64,000 nucleotides of DNA from Nonomuraea spiralis (GCF_014648435.1 NZ_BMRC01000004.1:248001-312000); one strand, 5' to 3'. Counted from the first letter of the stretch, positions 7,737 to 17,140 are shown. The notes: generated by a model from the sequence alone, not told the origin. Numbers and translations: made by a program.

Positions 7737-7850
7737 GTGCCGGGCGCATCCCCGCCACGCCACCTCCCGTTGACGTGCCGAGCACGTTCGCCCCACGCCA
7801 CCTCCCGCTGACGTGCCGAGCACGTTCGCCCCACGCCACCTCCCGCTGAC
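7737..7850. repeat. 38-bp tandem repeats between genes 1 and 2 of the MoxR unit
   Basis: There are three 38-bp copies at 7737-7774, 7775-7812 and 7813-7850. Copies 2 and 3 are identical and copy 1 is diverged. A weaker partial copy before 7737 contains the stop codon of the upstream gene, and every unit ends in TGAC. The array fills most of the space between the two genes. Confidence 0.92.
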
Positions 7851-7879
7851 GCTTTCCTAGACCTTCAAGGTGATTCATC

Positions 7880-9088
7880 ATGCTTTCGTCTGTTCATGCC
7901 TCGCGCCTCGACGTCGCCGGCGATCTGCTCTCCCTGCTCCGCGACACCACCACGGAACCGCGTACCGACCCGCAGTTGGAGGCGTTGACCCTGGCCGTGG
8001 CGGCCGACCTGCCCGTCCTGTTGTGGGGGGAGCCGGGGATCGGCAAGACCGCGGCGCTGCGGCAACTCGCCGAGGCGCTCGACCTGCCGCTCACGACGGT
8101 GATCGCCAGCGTGCACGAACCGTCCGACTTCTCCGGTCTTCCGGTGGTCGGTGATGATCCCGCCGTGCAGGGCGTCCCGATGGCGCCGCCGGATTGGGCC
8201 GTACGTCTGGCTCACGCGGGACGGGGGCTGCTCTTCCTGGACGAGCTGTCCACGGCACCGCCCGCCGTCCAGGCTGCCCTGCTCCGCCTGGTTCTGGAAC
8301 GGCGGGTCGGGGCCCTGCGGCTCCCGCCAGGTGTCCGGATCGTGGCGGCCGCCAACCCGCGTTCCTCCGCCGCCGACGGCTGGGAGCTGAGCCCGCCGCT
8401 GGCGAACCGGTTCGTCCACCTGCAATGGCGTCACGATCACGATGTGGTCGTACGCGGCCTCGGCGGGACCTGGCCGCGCGCGAGCCTGCCATGGCTCGAC
8501 CCGGAGCAGCTGTCCGAGGCTGTGACGTTCGCCCGGCGTGCGGTGTGCGGGCTCCTCACCGCCCGCCCCGACCTCGTGCACCGGCTGCCGAACAACGAGG
8601 CGCACCGGGGTGGCCCGTGGCCCTCTCCTCGTAGCTGGGAGATGGCATTGTGCCTGACCGCCTTCGCCACCGCGGCCGGCACATCCAAGGACGTGCTGTC
8701 GATGCTCGTCAGGGGCACGGTGGGAGACGGTCCTGGGCTGGAACTGCTCGCCGCCATGGATCGGATGGACCTTCCCGACCCCGAGACGCTGTTGGCCGAT
8801 CCCGCGGCGGCCGAGTTGCCCCAGCGGGGTGACCTGCGCCAGGCCGTACTCGACGGTGTGGTCGCGGCGGTGCGGAAGCGTCCGGAGAAGGGCCGGTGGG
8901 ACGCTGCCTGGGCGCTGCTGGTACGAGCACTGGAGACCGGCGCCCCGGATCTGGTGGTCGTGCCCGCCTCCACGCTCGCCGCGCTGCGCCGCGCGGACTG
9001 GCAGGTCCCGGCCTCGATCGAACGGCTCGCCGGAGTGGTCTCCTTGAGCAGGAAGGCGGACGAGGTCGCGGCGCGGGTGGTGGGCTGA
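7880..9088 (+). CDS. MoxR-type AAA+ ATPase
   Basis: A 402-residue AAA+ ATPase of the MoxR/RavA-like group, which act as remodelling chaperones usually paired with vWA proteins. Walker A is GEPGIGKT (residues 50-57), Walker B LLFLDE (117-122) and sensor 1 AAANP (about 157-161). The arginine-finger/sensor-2 helical lid follows. AAGGTG precedes the ATG. Its stop shares one base with the ATG of the downstream peptidase/vWA gene (TGATG), so the two are translationally coupled and probably act as one machine. Spacing from the upstream gene is about 145 bp and filled by repeats. Confidence 0.93.
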   Translation: MLSSVHASRLDVAGDLLSLLRDTTTEPRTDPQLEALTLAVAADLPVLLWGEPGIGKTAALRQLAEALDLPLTTVIASVHEPSDFSGLPVVGDDPAVQGVPMAPPDWAVRLAHAGRGLLFLDELSTAPPAVQAALLRLVLERRVGALRLPPGVRIVAAANPRSSAADGWELSPPLANRFVHLQWRHDHDVVVRGLGGTWPRASLPWLDPEQLSEAVTFARRAVCGLLTARPDLVHRLPNNEAHRGGPWPSPRSWEMALCLTAFATAAGTSKDVLSMLVRGTVGDGPGLELLAAMDRMDLPDPETLLADPAAAELPQRGDLRQAVLDGVVAAVRKRPEKGRWDAAWALLVRALETGAPDLVVVPASTLAALRRADWQVPASIERLAGVVSLSRKADEVAARVVG

Positions 9089-10296
9089 TGGACCTTGAGA
9101 AGCTCTTCACCGCCCGGTTGTACGCCGCGCGGGCCCGGCCCTATCTGGCGACGGCGCTGTTCGCGCTGCACCCGGTGGAGTCGCGGTTCGTGCCCACGAT
9201 GGCCGTGGACCGGCACTGGCGCTGCTACGTCTCACCGGCGTTCGTCGCACGCACCCCCGTCGAGGAGCTGGCGAGCGTATGGGTGCACGAGGTCTCCCAC
9301 CTGCTGCGCGACCATCACGGCCGCAGTGACCGGGTGGCTCGGCAACGCGAGCTGACGGGTCCGGGAGAACGGTTGCGGATGAACATCGCCGCCGATCTCG
9401 AGATCAACGACGACGTGTACGGTGACGGGCTGGCCTGGCCTGAAGGCGCCGTCCAGCCGAAGATGCTGGGGCTGCGCGAGGGCGAGCTCATGGAGGACTA
9501 TCTGCGCCAGTTCCGGCTCGGGCCGTACACGCAGGGGCTGGTCTGGCTGGACTGCGGCAGCGGCGCCGACGGCCTTGATCGGGAGTGGGATCTCGGGCCC
9601 GAGGGTGCGAACGGGCTGAGCGACCACGAGCGGGAGGCGGTCCGGTTCCGGGTGACGCAGGGCATCAACGCCCATCCGGGGAACGTGCCGAAGGGATGGC
9701 GGCGGTGGGCGGAGGAGGCCTTCCATCCGCCGCAGCCGTGGCGGGAACTGCTCGGTACGGCCATCCGTTCGGCGGTGTCAGGGCCCGGCGTGGGCGAGGA
9801 CTACACCTACGGCCGGCCGCCGCGGCGCTCGGCGAGCCTGCCCGGCGTCATCCTGCCGAGCCTGCGGCGCAGACCGCCGCGGATCAGCGTGGTCATCGAC
9901 ACCTCCGGTTCGGTCAGCGATGCCGAGTTGGGGAGCGCGCTGCTGGAGGTCGCCGCGATCGTCCGCGCCGTGGGCGGCCGGCGCGACCTGGTCAGCGTTC
10001 TGTCCTGCGACGCGGCGGCCCAGGCCGTGCAACCGCTGTGCCGGGCCGAAGGGCTGACGCTGGTGGGCGGCGGCGGCACGGACCTGCGTACGGGCATCGC
10101 CAAGGCGGTGCGGGCGAGTCCGCGACCGGACGTCGTCGTGGTCCTGACCGACGGGCAGACCCCGTGGCCGCAGGAACGACCGGCGTCCCGCATGGTGGTG
10201 GGACTGTTCTCCCGGACCAGGCGGTCGTACGAGGATGATCCCGACTACGTGCCGGACACGCCGCCCTCGTGGGCGCGGGTGGTCGACATCGGCTAG
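9088..10296 (+). CDS. DUF2201-type zinc metallopeptidase fused to a vWA-like domain
   Basis: A 402-residue protein with two parts. The N-terminal half has a zincin signature, VHEVSHLLRDHH (HExxH at 67-71), followed by NIAADLEIND, typical of DUF2201_N putative metallopeptidases. The C-terminal half is a vWA-like fold with MIDAS motif VVIDTSGSVSD (DTSGS at 271-275), a GGGGTDL loop and VVVLTDGQTPWP. Such proteins usually pair with a MoxR ATPase, and here its ATG overlaps the ATPase stop. The substrate is unknown. Proteolysis controlled by the ATPase is an inference. Confidence 0.92.
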   Translation: MDLEKLFTARLYAARARPYLATALFALHPVESRFVPTMAVDRHWRCYVSPAFVARTPVEELASVWVHEVSHLLRDHHGRSDRVARQRELTGPGERLRMNIAADLEINDDVYGDGLAWPEGAVQPKMLGLREGELMEDYLRQFRLGPYTQGLVWLDCGSGADGLDREWDLGPEGANGLSDHEREAVRFRVTQGINAHPGNVPKGWRRWAEEAFHPPQPWRELLGTAIRSAVSGPGVGEDYTYGRPPRRSASLPGVILPSLRRRPPRISVVIDTSGSVSDAELGSALLEVAAIVRAVGGRRDLVSVLSCDAAAQAVQPLCRAEGLTLVGGGGTDLRTGIAKAVRASPRPDVVVVLTDGQTPWPQERPASRMVVGLFSRTRRSYEDDPDYVPDTPPSWARVVDIG

Positions 10297-10350
10297 GCGA
10301 GTGGGCCGACAACGGTGACGGGTTCGATCGGCCTGGGGCGCGCCCGGTTG

Positions 10351-11922
10351 TCAGCCGTAGCCCGGCAGGCCGGTGATCGTGGTGAGGGCGGATCGGAGGG
10401 TGGTGTCGGTCGGTGGGCGGGTGGGCCAGTGGGCGGCGATGTGGCCGTCGGGGCGGACGAGCAGGGCGCCGCGCGAGGTGAGACCGCAGAGGTCGGCGTG
10501 CTCGGCGGGGAGGGGCTCGACGTGCAGCGGCCACGGCTCCTGACATGACCATGCGGCGGGGTCCGGGGTGAGCACGGTGAACCATTCGCCGAACGTGTCC
10601 AGCGTCGAGCGGTCGCGGGTGAGCCAGAGGTGCGGCATGCGACGGCCCGGTTCGGCGCTGGGCACGTAGTCGGGGCCGGGCGGCTCGGGTGGGGGGTCTT
10701 CGCGGCCGAGGACGGCGGCGGATCGGTACGTGACGCCGAGCACCAGCCCGAGCTGGGCGAAGTACCGCTCCGACCAGGGCAGCTCGACGTGGGCCGGCGC
10801 CGCCCGGCCGGCCCGGAGCTGCTCGCGGCGCCGGTTCTGCACGTCGAGCATCAGCTCGGTGTTGGCCACCGCCTGCGCGAGTGTCCGGTGGGCGACGGGC
10901 CGGCGCTCCGCCTCGTACGTCTCCAGCAGGCTCGGACCGGCCCATCCCCGCAGGACGCCGGCCAGTTTCCAGCACAGGTTGTGCACGTCGGCGATGCCGG
11001 CGTTCATGCCCAGGCCGCCGACGATGGGCATCGCGTGCGCGGCGTCGCCGGTCAGCAGGATCCGGCCGTGCCGGAAGCGCTCGGCGACGAACGCGTTCAT
11101 CTCCCAGTGCTGGATCCGTACGACCTCGGCCTGGACGCCGCCGCCGAGGGCGCGCGCGAGGAGGGCGGGCCAGTCGGCGGGCCCGGCGTCGCGCGGCGTG
11201 GGGACGAACCAGGCCCAGCCGCCTTCCGGGTACAGCGGCGCGAACAGGCCGTGCGCGGTGAAGTAGAGGCCGGCGGGCTGGTGGGCGCACCAGCGGCGGA
11301 GATCGGCGTCGAACACGACGGTGGTGAAGCCGCCCATCCTCCCGGGGCCGGTGGCGCCGATGCCCAGCAGCCGCCGGACGGTGGAGTTCGCGCCGTCGGC
11401 GGCGAGCACGTAACGGGCGCGGAGGCGGGTGCGCTCACCGGACCGGGGGCCGGTGAGCAGGGCCACGACGCCGCCGTCCGCCTCGGCCAGGTCGGTGAGC
11501 TCGATCCCGAAGCGCGCCGGTGACGTCGCGCCGGCGAGCAGGACGGGTTCCAGGCGGTCCTGCGAGGTGATCACGCCGGTCACGGGGCTCTCGGGCACCG
11601 GTGCGTCGATCCCGGCCATCGCCGCCGTGGCGAAGTCGTGGTCCTGCACGGTGTCGCGGAAGCGGATGCGGCCGTACTCGGGGGCGAACGCGTCGGCGGT
11701 GATCCCGGCGGCGAGCCCGAGCCGGCGGAAGATCTCCATCGAACGTACGTTGACCAGCCGGGCCCGCGGGAACGGCGACGGCTCGGGGTGTCTTTCGACC
11801 AGCAGGACCCGCACGCCCCAGCGGTCCAGCAGCGCGCGGGCGGTGAGCCCGACCGGCCCGCCGCCGACGACCAGCACCTCCACCTCGCCGTCCGCCTCGG
11901 GCACGCTTCGAAGCCGATCCAC
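10351..11922 (-). CDS. FAD-dependent aromatic hydroxylase (PheA/TfdB-like monooxygenase)
   Basis: A 523-residue flavoprotein monooxygenase of the group that hydroxylates phenols and aromatic polyketides. The Rossmann dinucleotide motif VEVLVVGGGPVGLTA lies near residue 15. A central DG-type motif follows in LAADGANSTVRRLLGI. The FAD-ribityl motif GRILLTGDAAHAMPIVGGLGMNAGIAD lies near residue 290. The C-terminal thioredoxin-like extension (about 400-523) is typical of the family. It is divergent from the SARP regulator, which may control it. The gene is isolated from any polyketide cluster, so the substrate is open. Confidence 0.92.
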   Translation of the reverse strand: MDRLRSVPEADGEVEVLVVGGGPVGLTARALLDRWGVRVLLVERHPEPSPFPRARLVNVRSMEIFRRLGLAAGITADAFAPEYGRIRFRDTVQDHDFATAAMAGIDAPVPESPVTGVITSQDRLEPVLLAGATSPARFGIELTDLAEADGGVVALLTGPRSGERTRLRARYVLAADGANSTVRRLLGIGATGPGRMGGFTTVVFDADLRRWCAHQPAGLYFTAHGLFAPLYPEGGWAWFVPTPRDAGPADWPALLARALGGGVQAEVVRIQHWEMNAFVAERFRHGRILLTGDAAHAMPIVGGLGMNAGIADVHNLCWKLAGVLRGWAGPSLLETYEAERRPVAHRTLAQAVANTELMLDVQNRRREQLRAGRAAPAHVELPWSERYFAQLGLVLGVTYRSAAVLGREDPPPEPPGPDYVPSAEPGRRMPHLWLTRDRSTLDTFGEWFTVLTPDPAAWSCQEPWPLHVEPLPAEHADLCGLTSRGALLVRPDGHIAAHWPTRPPTDTTLRSALTTITGLPGYG

Positions 11923-12062
11923 GCCTCATCGTAACCACGGCTCTTGAAAGGGGCCGGGGGAAGGCCCGCCGGCTCTACCCCGTCGGGACCGGGCGGGTCA
12001 AGGCCGTGTGAGCGCGCTCCGGCCGGGCCCGCGCGCCGGTGAATCGTCCGTAAGCTGAGGGT

Positions 12063-15000
12063 GTGTCTCCCGTACTGGTCCTGCTCGACGGCGTTCGCTG
12101 GCAGGGGTCGCGCGTGGTGGGCGATCGCGCGCACACCCTGCTGGCCGTGCTCGCCATGCGCGGGCGGGCGGGGGTCAGCGACGAGCGGCTGGTCGAGGAG
12201 TTGTGGCCGGACGAGGCGCCGGCCAACCCGACCAAGGCGCTCCAGGTGGTCGTCTCACGGACCAGGGCGGCGACCTGCCCCGACGTCGTGGAGCGCATCC
12301 CGCGCGGTTACCGGCTCGGGCTGCCCGCCGCCCAGGTCGACGTACTGCTGCTCGGCACGCTGGTGGAGCAGGCGCGGGCCGCGCTGGGCGAGGACGACAC
12401 GGCGCTGGCGCGCAGCCGTGCCGAGGAGGCCATGGGCCTCGTGGCCGGCGGCCCCGACGGCGCCACGGGCGCGCTCGCCGAGCTGCGCGGCGGCGCCGCG
12501 CGGCAGGCGGCCGAGGCCCGGCGGGTGGCGGCGATCGCCTGGAGCCGGAGCGGCGCGCACGAGGGCGCGCTGCCGCTGCTGGAGGCGGCCGCGGCCGACC
12601 GGCCGCAGGACGAGGAGCTGCTCACCTGCCTGCTGCGCAGCGAGGCCGCCGTACGCGGCGCCGCCGCCGCGCTGGAGCGCTACGAACGTCACCGCTCCGA
12701 CCTGATCAACCGGCTCGGCACCGAACCGGGCCCCGAACTGGCCCGCGTGTACGCCGAACTCCTCGCCGCGGACCGCCCGGTGCGCACGGGCATCCTGTTC
12801 GACGGCTCCTCGCTGCTCGGCCGCGAATACGACATCCACGCCGTGCACGCTCTCTTGCAGACCAATCGGGTCGTCTCCCTCATCGGCCCCGGCGGCCTGG
12901 GCAAGACGAGGCTGGCTCACGTCGTCGGCCGGAACGCCGCCCAGCCCGTCGCCCACTTCATCGAGCTCGTCGGCGTGTCCTCGCCGGAGGGCGTGGTGGG
13001 CGAGGTGGGCTCGGCGCTCGGGGTGCGCGACTCGGTCAGCGCCCGTCGTGTCCTGACCGCCGAACAGCGCTCCGACGTACGCGCCCGGATCGCCCAGCAT
13101 CTCGACCAGGCTCCGGCGCTGCTGATCCTGGACAACTGCGAGCACGTGATCGAGGCCGTCGCCGACCTGGTGGCGTTCCTGACCGTGACGACCCGCGACC
13201 TGCGGGTGCTCATCACCTCGCGCGCCCCTCTGTCCATCCCCGCCGAACGCGCCTACCTGCTCGGCGAGTTGCTCCCGGACGACGCGGTCGAGCTGTTCCG
13301 CCAGCGTGCCACCGCCGCCCGCGCCGGGGTGCGGATCGACGAGGAGGTCGTCGGCGACGTCGTCGCCCGCCTCGACGGGCTGCCGCTGGCGATCGAGCTG
13401 GCCGCGGCCAAGGTACGGATCATGTCGGTGGAGGAGATCGCGCGGCGCCTGGCCGACCGGTTCGCCCTGCTGCGCGGCGGCAACCGTACGGCCCCCGACC
13501 GCCACCAGACGCTGCTCGCGGTGATCGGCTGGTCCTGGAACCTGCTGAACGAGCCCGAACGACAGGCGTTGCGCTGGTTGTCGCTGTTCGGCGACGGTTT
13601 CACCCTGGCCGCGGCCGAACACGTGCTCGGCCCGGACGCCCTCCACGTCGTGGACGCGCTGACCGAGCAGTCGATGCTGAGCGTGCGCGAGACGGCGTAC
13701 GGCCTGCGTTACCGGATGCTGGAGACCGTCAGGGAGTTCGGGCAGATGCGGCTGAAGGAGGCCGGCGAGCAGGCGTCGGCCCGGACGGCGCAGCGGGAGT
13801 GGGCGACGGCGTACGCGCTCGAACACGCCCACATGATGTTCAGCCCCGCCCAGTACGACGCGGTGGACGCGCTGCGCGCCGAGGAGGGCAACCTCGCCGA
13901 CCTGCTCCGGCAGGCCCTCGCCGAGGTCGATCCCGTCCTGACGATGCAGTTGCTGGCCGGCGTGGGCTCGCTGTGGTCGATCCGCGGCGACCACTCGCGC
14001 ATCCTCGTCCACCGGGAGGCGATCAGCCAGGTCGTCACCGGCTGGAAACCGCCGCCGCACCTCGTCGAGGTGACCAGGGCCGCCATGCTGATCGCGCTGA
14101 TGAACAACATCGTCATGACCGACCGCACCCGCGACCCGCTGCACGAGCTCCTGCGCGAGCTGCCCGAGACCGGCGAGACCGATCCCCGCGTGGCGGCCAT
14201 GGGCAGGGTGGTGCTCGCGATCGACCAGGCGGACGCCCACCGGCTGCTGGCCGAGCTGCGCCGGAGCCCCGACCACGACGTGGCCCTGGCCGCGACCCAG
14301 GCGAGCGTGCACTTCCTGGAGAACGCGGGAGAGGTGAAGGAGGCGACCGAGGCCGCCGAGCAGACCCTGGTGATGCTCCGCGGCGACGAGGGGCCCTGGT
14401 TCGGCGCGATCGCGCACACCGTGCTGGCCCACCTGGCCATGCAGCTCGGCGACCGCCCGCGGGCGGTCCGGCACGCGCGGACGGCGATCCCGGTGCTGAG
14501 CCGGCTCGGCGCGGTCGAGGACGAGACCCAGCTCCACGCGGTCCTGCTGCTCGCCGCGCTGGCCGACGGCGACCTCGACACCGCCGAGGCCGAGCTGGCC
14601 CGCATCACCCGGATCAACGACAACGAGGCGGTGCTCGGCGGGGTGTCGATGGGCTCGATGTGCGCGGCCGAGCTCGCCCTCGCCCGGGGCGATACGGCCG
14701 CCGCGCTCGCGGAGTACCGCAGGGCCGTCGAACGCGCCCGCGACCTGCGCCTGCCCGGGTTGCCGCCGGTCGAGTACACGCCATGGATGATCGTCACGGA
14801 GGCGGTCACCCTGACGGCATACGCCTACCACGCCGGGCCGCAGGACATCCGGTACGGCGAGGAGCTGTACGCCGCCGTCCAGCGCTACGACGTGCTGGAC
14901 GTGGACAACCCCGTCCTCGACTTCCCGGTGTGCGGGGCGATGTTGTTCGCGTTGGGCGCCTGGGGGCTGCTGCGGGAGGCCATGGCTCCGCACGACGCGA

Positions 15001-15347
15001 TCGGGCTGCTGGTGCTGGCCGAACGGTTCGCGTACAGCAACGCCATGCTGAGCATGAGCTTCGAGCGGATCGAACCGTACGTCGAGCGGGCCGCCCCGGG
15101 CCTGCTCGCCGCCGTACGCGCCGAGTACCGCGACCGGCGTGCCGTCGACCTGCTCGACGAGGCACGGCGGCACGTCGGGCAGGTCTTCGGCCGTCATCGC
15201 CGGGGCTCACATGTGCCGCTTGTAGCTGCGTACGGACAGCGGCGCGAAGACCGCGATGACGATCGCGCACGCGAGCAGCGTCCAGGCCACCTCGCCGCTG
15301 ACGAGGGCGTGGTTGGCGAGGTCCCGCGTGGCCGTGACCAGGTGTGA
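12063..15347 (+). CDS. SARP-type regulator with BTAD, NB-ARC and TPR-like regions
   Basis: A large AfsR-like activator of 1094 residues. The N-terminus is an OmpR-like winged helix (about 1-85; VSDERLVEELWPDEAPANPTK), followed by a BTAD domain (about 90-240). The NTPase has Walker A IGPGGLGKTR and Walker B LLILDNCEH, with a GLPLAIELAAAK motif of STAND/NB-ARC ATPases. The rest is helical repeats of TPR type. It is divergent from the hydroxylase gene, a plausible target. The last ~47 residues are Arg/Asp-rich and lie antisense to the exporter permease gene; they look like read-through rather than protein domain, but no earlier in-frame stop exists. Confidence 0.9.
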   Translation: MSPVLVLLDGVRWQGSRVVGDRAHTLLAVLAMRGRAGVSDERLVEELWPDEAPANPTKALQVVVSRTRAATCPDVVERIPRGYRLGLPAAQVDVLLLGTLVEQARAALGEDDTALARSRAEEAMGLVAGGPDGATGALAELRGGAARQAAEARRVAAIAWSRSGAHEGALPLLEAAAADRPQDEELLTCLLRSEAAVRGAAAALERYERHRSDLINRLGTEPGPELARVYAELLAADRPVRTGILFDGSSLLGREYDIHAVHALLQTNRVVSLIGPGGLGKTRLAHVVGRNAAQPVAHFIELVGVSSPEGVVGEVGSALGVRDSVSARRVLTAEQRSDVRARIAQHLDQAPALLILDNCEHVIEAVADLVAFLTVTTRDLRVLITSRAPLSIPAERAYLLGELLPDDAVELFRQRATAARAGVRIDEEVVGDVVARLDGLPLAIELAAAKVRIMSVEEIARRLADRFALLRGGNRTAPDRHQTLLAVIGWSWNLLNEPERQALRWLSLFGDGFTLAAAEHVLGPDALHVVDALTEQSMLSVRETAYGLRYRMLETVREFGQMRLKEAGEQASARTAQREWATAYALEHAHMMFSPAQYDAVDALRAEEGNLADLLRQALAEVDPVLTMQLLAGVGSLWSIRGDHSRILVHREAISQVVTGWKPPPHLVEVTRAAMLIALMNNIVMTDRTRDPLHELLRELPETGETDPRVAAMGRVVLAIDQADAHRLLAELRRSPDHDVALAATQASVHFLENAGEVKEATEAAEQTLVMLRGDEGPWFGAIAHTVLAHLAMQLGDRPRAVRHARTAIPVLSRLGAVEDETQLHAVLLLAALADGDLDTAEAELARITRINDNEAVLGGVSMGSMCAAELALARGDTAAALAEYRRAVERARDLRLPGLPPVEYTPWMIVTEAVTLTAYAYHAGPQDIRYGEELYAAVQRYDVLDVDNPVLDFPVCGAMLFALGAWGLLREAMAPHDAIGLLVLAERFAYSNAMLSMSFERIEPYVERAAPGLLAAVRAEYRDRRAVDLLDEARRHVGQVFGRHRRGSHVPLVAAYGQRREDRDDDRAREQRPGHLAADEGVVGEVPRGRDQV

Positions 15348-16043
15348 GACCGGGTTGACCCGGACGAACGCGGCCAGCCAGCCGGGCAGGGTCTCGACGG
15401 GGACGAACGCGTTCGACAGGAACGTCAGCGGGAACAGGATCATCATCGAGATGCCCTGCACGGCCTGGGCGCTCCGGGCGATCGTGCCGACCCAGGTGAA
15501 GATCCACGCCAGCGACCAGCCCGTGCAGATCGCCAGCAGGACCGCGGCCAGCACGCCGCCCACCCCGCCGCCCGGACGGTAGCCCATCACCAGGCCCATG
15601 CCGAAGGTCAGGGTGGCCGCGATCGTGTAACGCAGCAGGTCGGCCACCATCGGTCCGGCGAGCGGCGCGATCCGGGCGATCGGCAGCGACTTGAACCGGT
15701 CGAAGACGCCCTTCTCCATGTCCTCGCGCAGCTGCGTGCCCGTGGCCATGCACGTCGTCAGCACGGTCTGGGCGAGGATGCCGGGGATCATCAGCGGGAG
15801 GTAGCTCTGCACGTCACCGGCGATCGCGCCGCCGAAGACGAAGGCGAACATCGCGGTGAACAGGATGGGCTGGAACGCCACGTCGAAGAACTGCTCCGGG
15901 TTGCGGCGCATCTTCTTCAGCGCCCGCCAGGCCATCGACAGGGTCTGGCCGACGGTCTCCCCCATGGACACGCGCCGCCGGGCGGCCTCCACGCGGTCGG
16001 CGGCCCGGACCCTCTCGCGGGTGGGTGCGATCATGGTGCTCAT
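15207..16043 (-). CDS. ABC-2 type permease (DrrB-like)
   Basis: The 278-residue membrane half of a drug/lipid exporter. Six hydrophobic spans are visible: FFDVAFQPILFTAMFAFVFGG, LPLMIPGILAQTVLTTCMATG, the paired segments around residue 140 and 175, a long GISMMILFPLTFLSNAFVP span, and the C-terminal LLACAIVIAVFAPLSV. The EDMEKGVFDRFKSLPIAR loop is typical of DrrB-like permeases. Its ATG overlaps the stop of the ATPase gene by four bases. The 3' end overlaps the SARP gene, read on the other strand, by 141 bp. Confidence 0.93.
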   Translation of the reverse strand: MSTMIAPTRERVRAADRVEAARRRVSMGETVGQTLSMAWRALKKMRRNPEQFFDVAFQPILFTAMFAFVFGGAIAGDVQSYLPLMIPGILAQTVLTTCMATGTQLREDMEKGVFDRFKSLPIARIAPLAGPMVADLLRYTIAATLTFGMGLVMGYRPGGGVGGVLAAVLLAICTGWSLAWIFTWVGTIARSAQAVQGISMMILFPLTFLSNAFVPVETLPGWLAAFVRVNPVSHLVTATRDLANHALVSGEVAWTLLACAIVIAVFAPLSVRSYKRHM

Positions 16044-17065
16044 CGGTCCTCCTCCGTGCCGGTCGCGTCGTCCGCGTCCGTCCCGTGGCCGGTCAGTACG
16101 AGGAACACCTCGTCCAGGCTGGGCTTGGCCACGCTCACCGAGGAGATCGACACCCCGGCGGTACGCAGCGCGATCAGTACGTCGGCGGCCAGGTCGGCCT
16201 GGTCGAGGGCGACATTGAGCCGGCCCTGCTCCGGGCTGAGCACCGGGTCGGAGCCGAGCACCCGCCGTACGATCTCCACGGCGGCCGGCACCTCGTCCGG
16301 CTCGGCGAGCAGCAGTTGCAGGGTCGAGTTGCCCACCGTGCTCTTCAGTTCGTCGGGGGTGCCCTCGGCGACCTTGCGGCCGTGGTCGATGACGGCGACG
16401 CGGTCGGCGAGCTGGTCGGCCTCGTCCAGGTATTGGGTGGTCAGCAGCAGTGTGCAGCCGTCGGCGACCAGGTCGCGGATGGCGTCCCACATCTGGCCGC
16501 GGGTGCGCGGGTCGAGGCCGGTGGTCGGCTCGTCCAGGAAGATCAGCGGTGGCCTGGTGATCAGGCTGACCGCCAGGTCGAGGCGGCGGCGCATGCCACC
16601 GGAGAACTGCGCGATCGGCTTGTCGGCCGCGTCCTCCAGGCCGAACTGGCCCAGCAGTTCCGTGCCGATGCGCCGGGCGCGCGGCTTGGCGATGCCCTGG
16701 AGGCGGCTGAAGAGCCAGAGGTTCTCGCGGGCGGTCAGGTTCTCGTCCACGGAGGCGTACTGGCCGGTGACGCCGACGAGCTGGCGGATCACGTGGGGGT
16801 TGCCGGCCACGTCGACCCCGAAGATCTCGGCCCGTCCGGCGTCGATCTTCAGCAGGGTGGCCAGCATGCGGAGTGTGGTGGTCTTGCCGGCGCCGTTCGG
16901 GCCGAGCACGCCGAAGATCTCGCCGGCGCGTACGTCCAGGTCGATGCCGTCGACGGCACGATGCGAGCCGAACGTCTTCACCAGCCCTTCCGCGCGCACG
17001 GCCAGCTCGGTGTCCCCGACCGGGGCCGGACGGCCTTCGGTGCGTCCGAGTTCTGTGATGCTCAT
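16040..17065 (-). CDS. ABC exporter ATPase (DrrA family)
   Basis: The nucleotide-binding subunit of a daunorubicin-resistance-type exporter, 341 residues from the ATG at 17065. Walker A is GPNGAGKTT, the Q-loop lies in GVTGQYASVDENL, the signature is FSGGMRRRLDLA, Walker B is LIFLDEPTTGLD, and the H-loop lies in TTQYLDEAD where Gln replaces the usual switch His, as in many DrrA proteins. The C-terminal DUF4162-like region (about 235-320) ends SVAKPSLDEVFLVLTG. It is coupled to the permease. The neighbouring SARP regulator suggests regulated export, but the substrate is not readable. Confidence 0.95.
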   Translation of the reverse strand: MSITELGRTEGRPAPVGDTELAVRAEGLVKTFGSHRAVDGIDLDVRAGEIFGVLGPNGAGKTTTLRMLATLLKIDAGRAEIFGVDVAGNPHVIRQLVGVTGQYASVDENLTARENLWLFSRLQGIAKPRARRIGTELLGQFGLEDAADKPIAQFSGGMRRRLDLAVSLITRPPLIFLDEPTTGLDPRTRGQMWDAIRDLVADGCTLLLTTQYLDEADQLADRVAVIDHGRKVAEGTPDELKSTVGNSTLQLLLAEPDEVPAAVEIVRRVLGSDPVLSPEQGRLNVALDQADLAADVLIALRTAGVSISSVSVAKPSLDEVFLVLTGHGTDADDATGTEEDR

Positions 17066-17140
17066 GACCCAACTGTCGCGGACCCCGGTTTCACGCCACC
17101 CTCGACCAGGTTTCACCGAATTGCCGAGCAGGATGGACGC

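Noticed and set aside
7737..7850. Possible CRISPR array from three 38-bp repeats
   Set aside because: The units are directly adjacent with no spacers and no cas gene is near. It is a tandem repeat.
12255..15197. Very long open frame on the minus strand opposite the SARP gene
   Set aside because: It has no family motif and arises from high third-position GC in the sense gene; the sense strand shows clear BTAD, P-loop and helical-repeat motifs.
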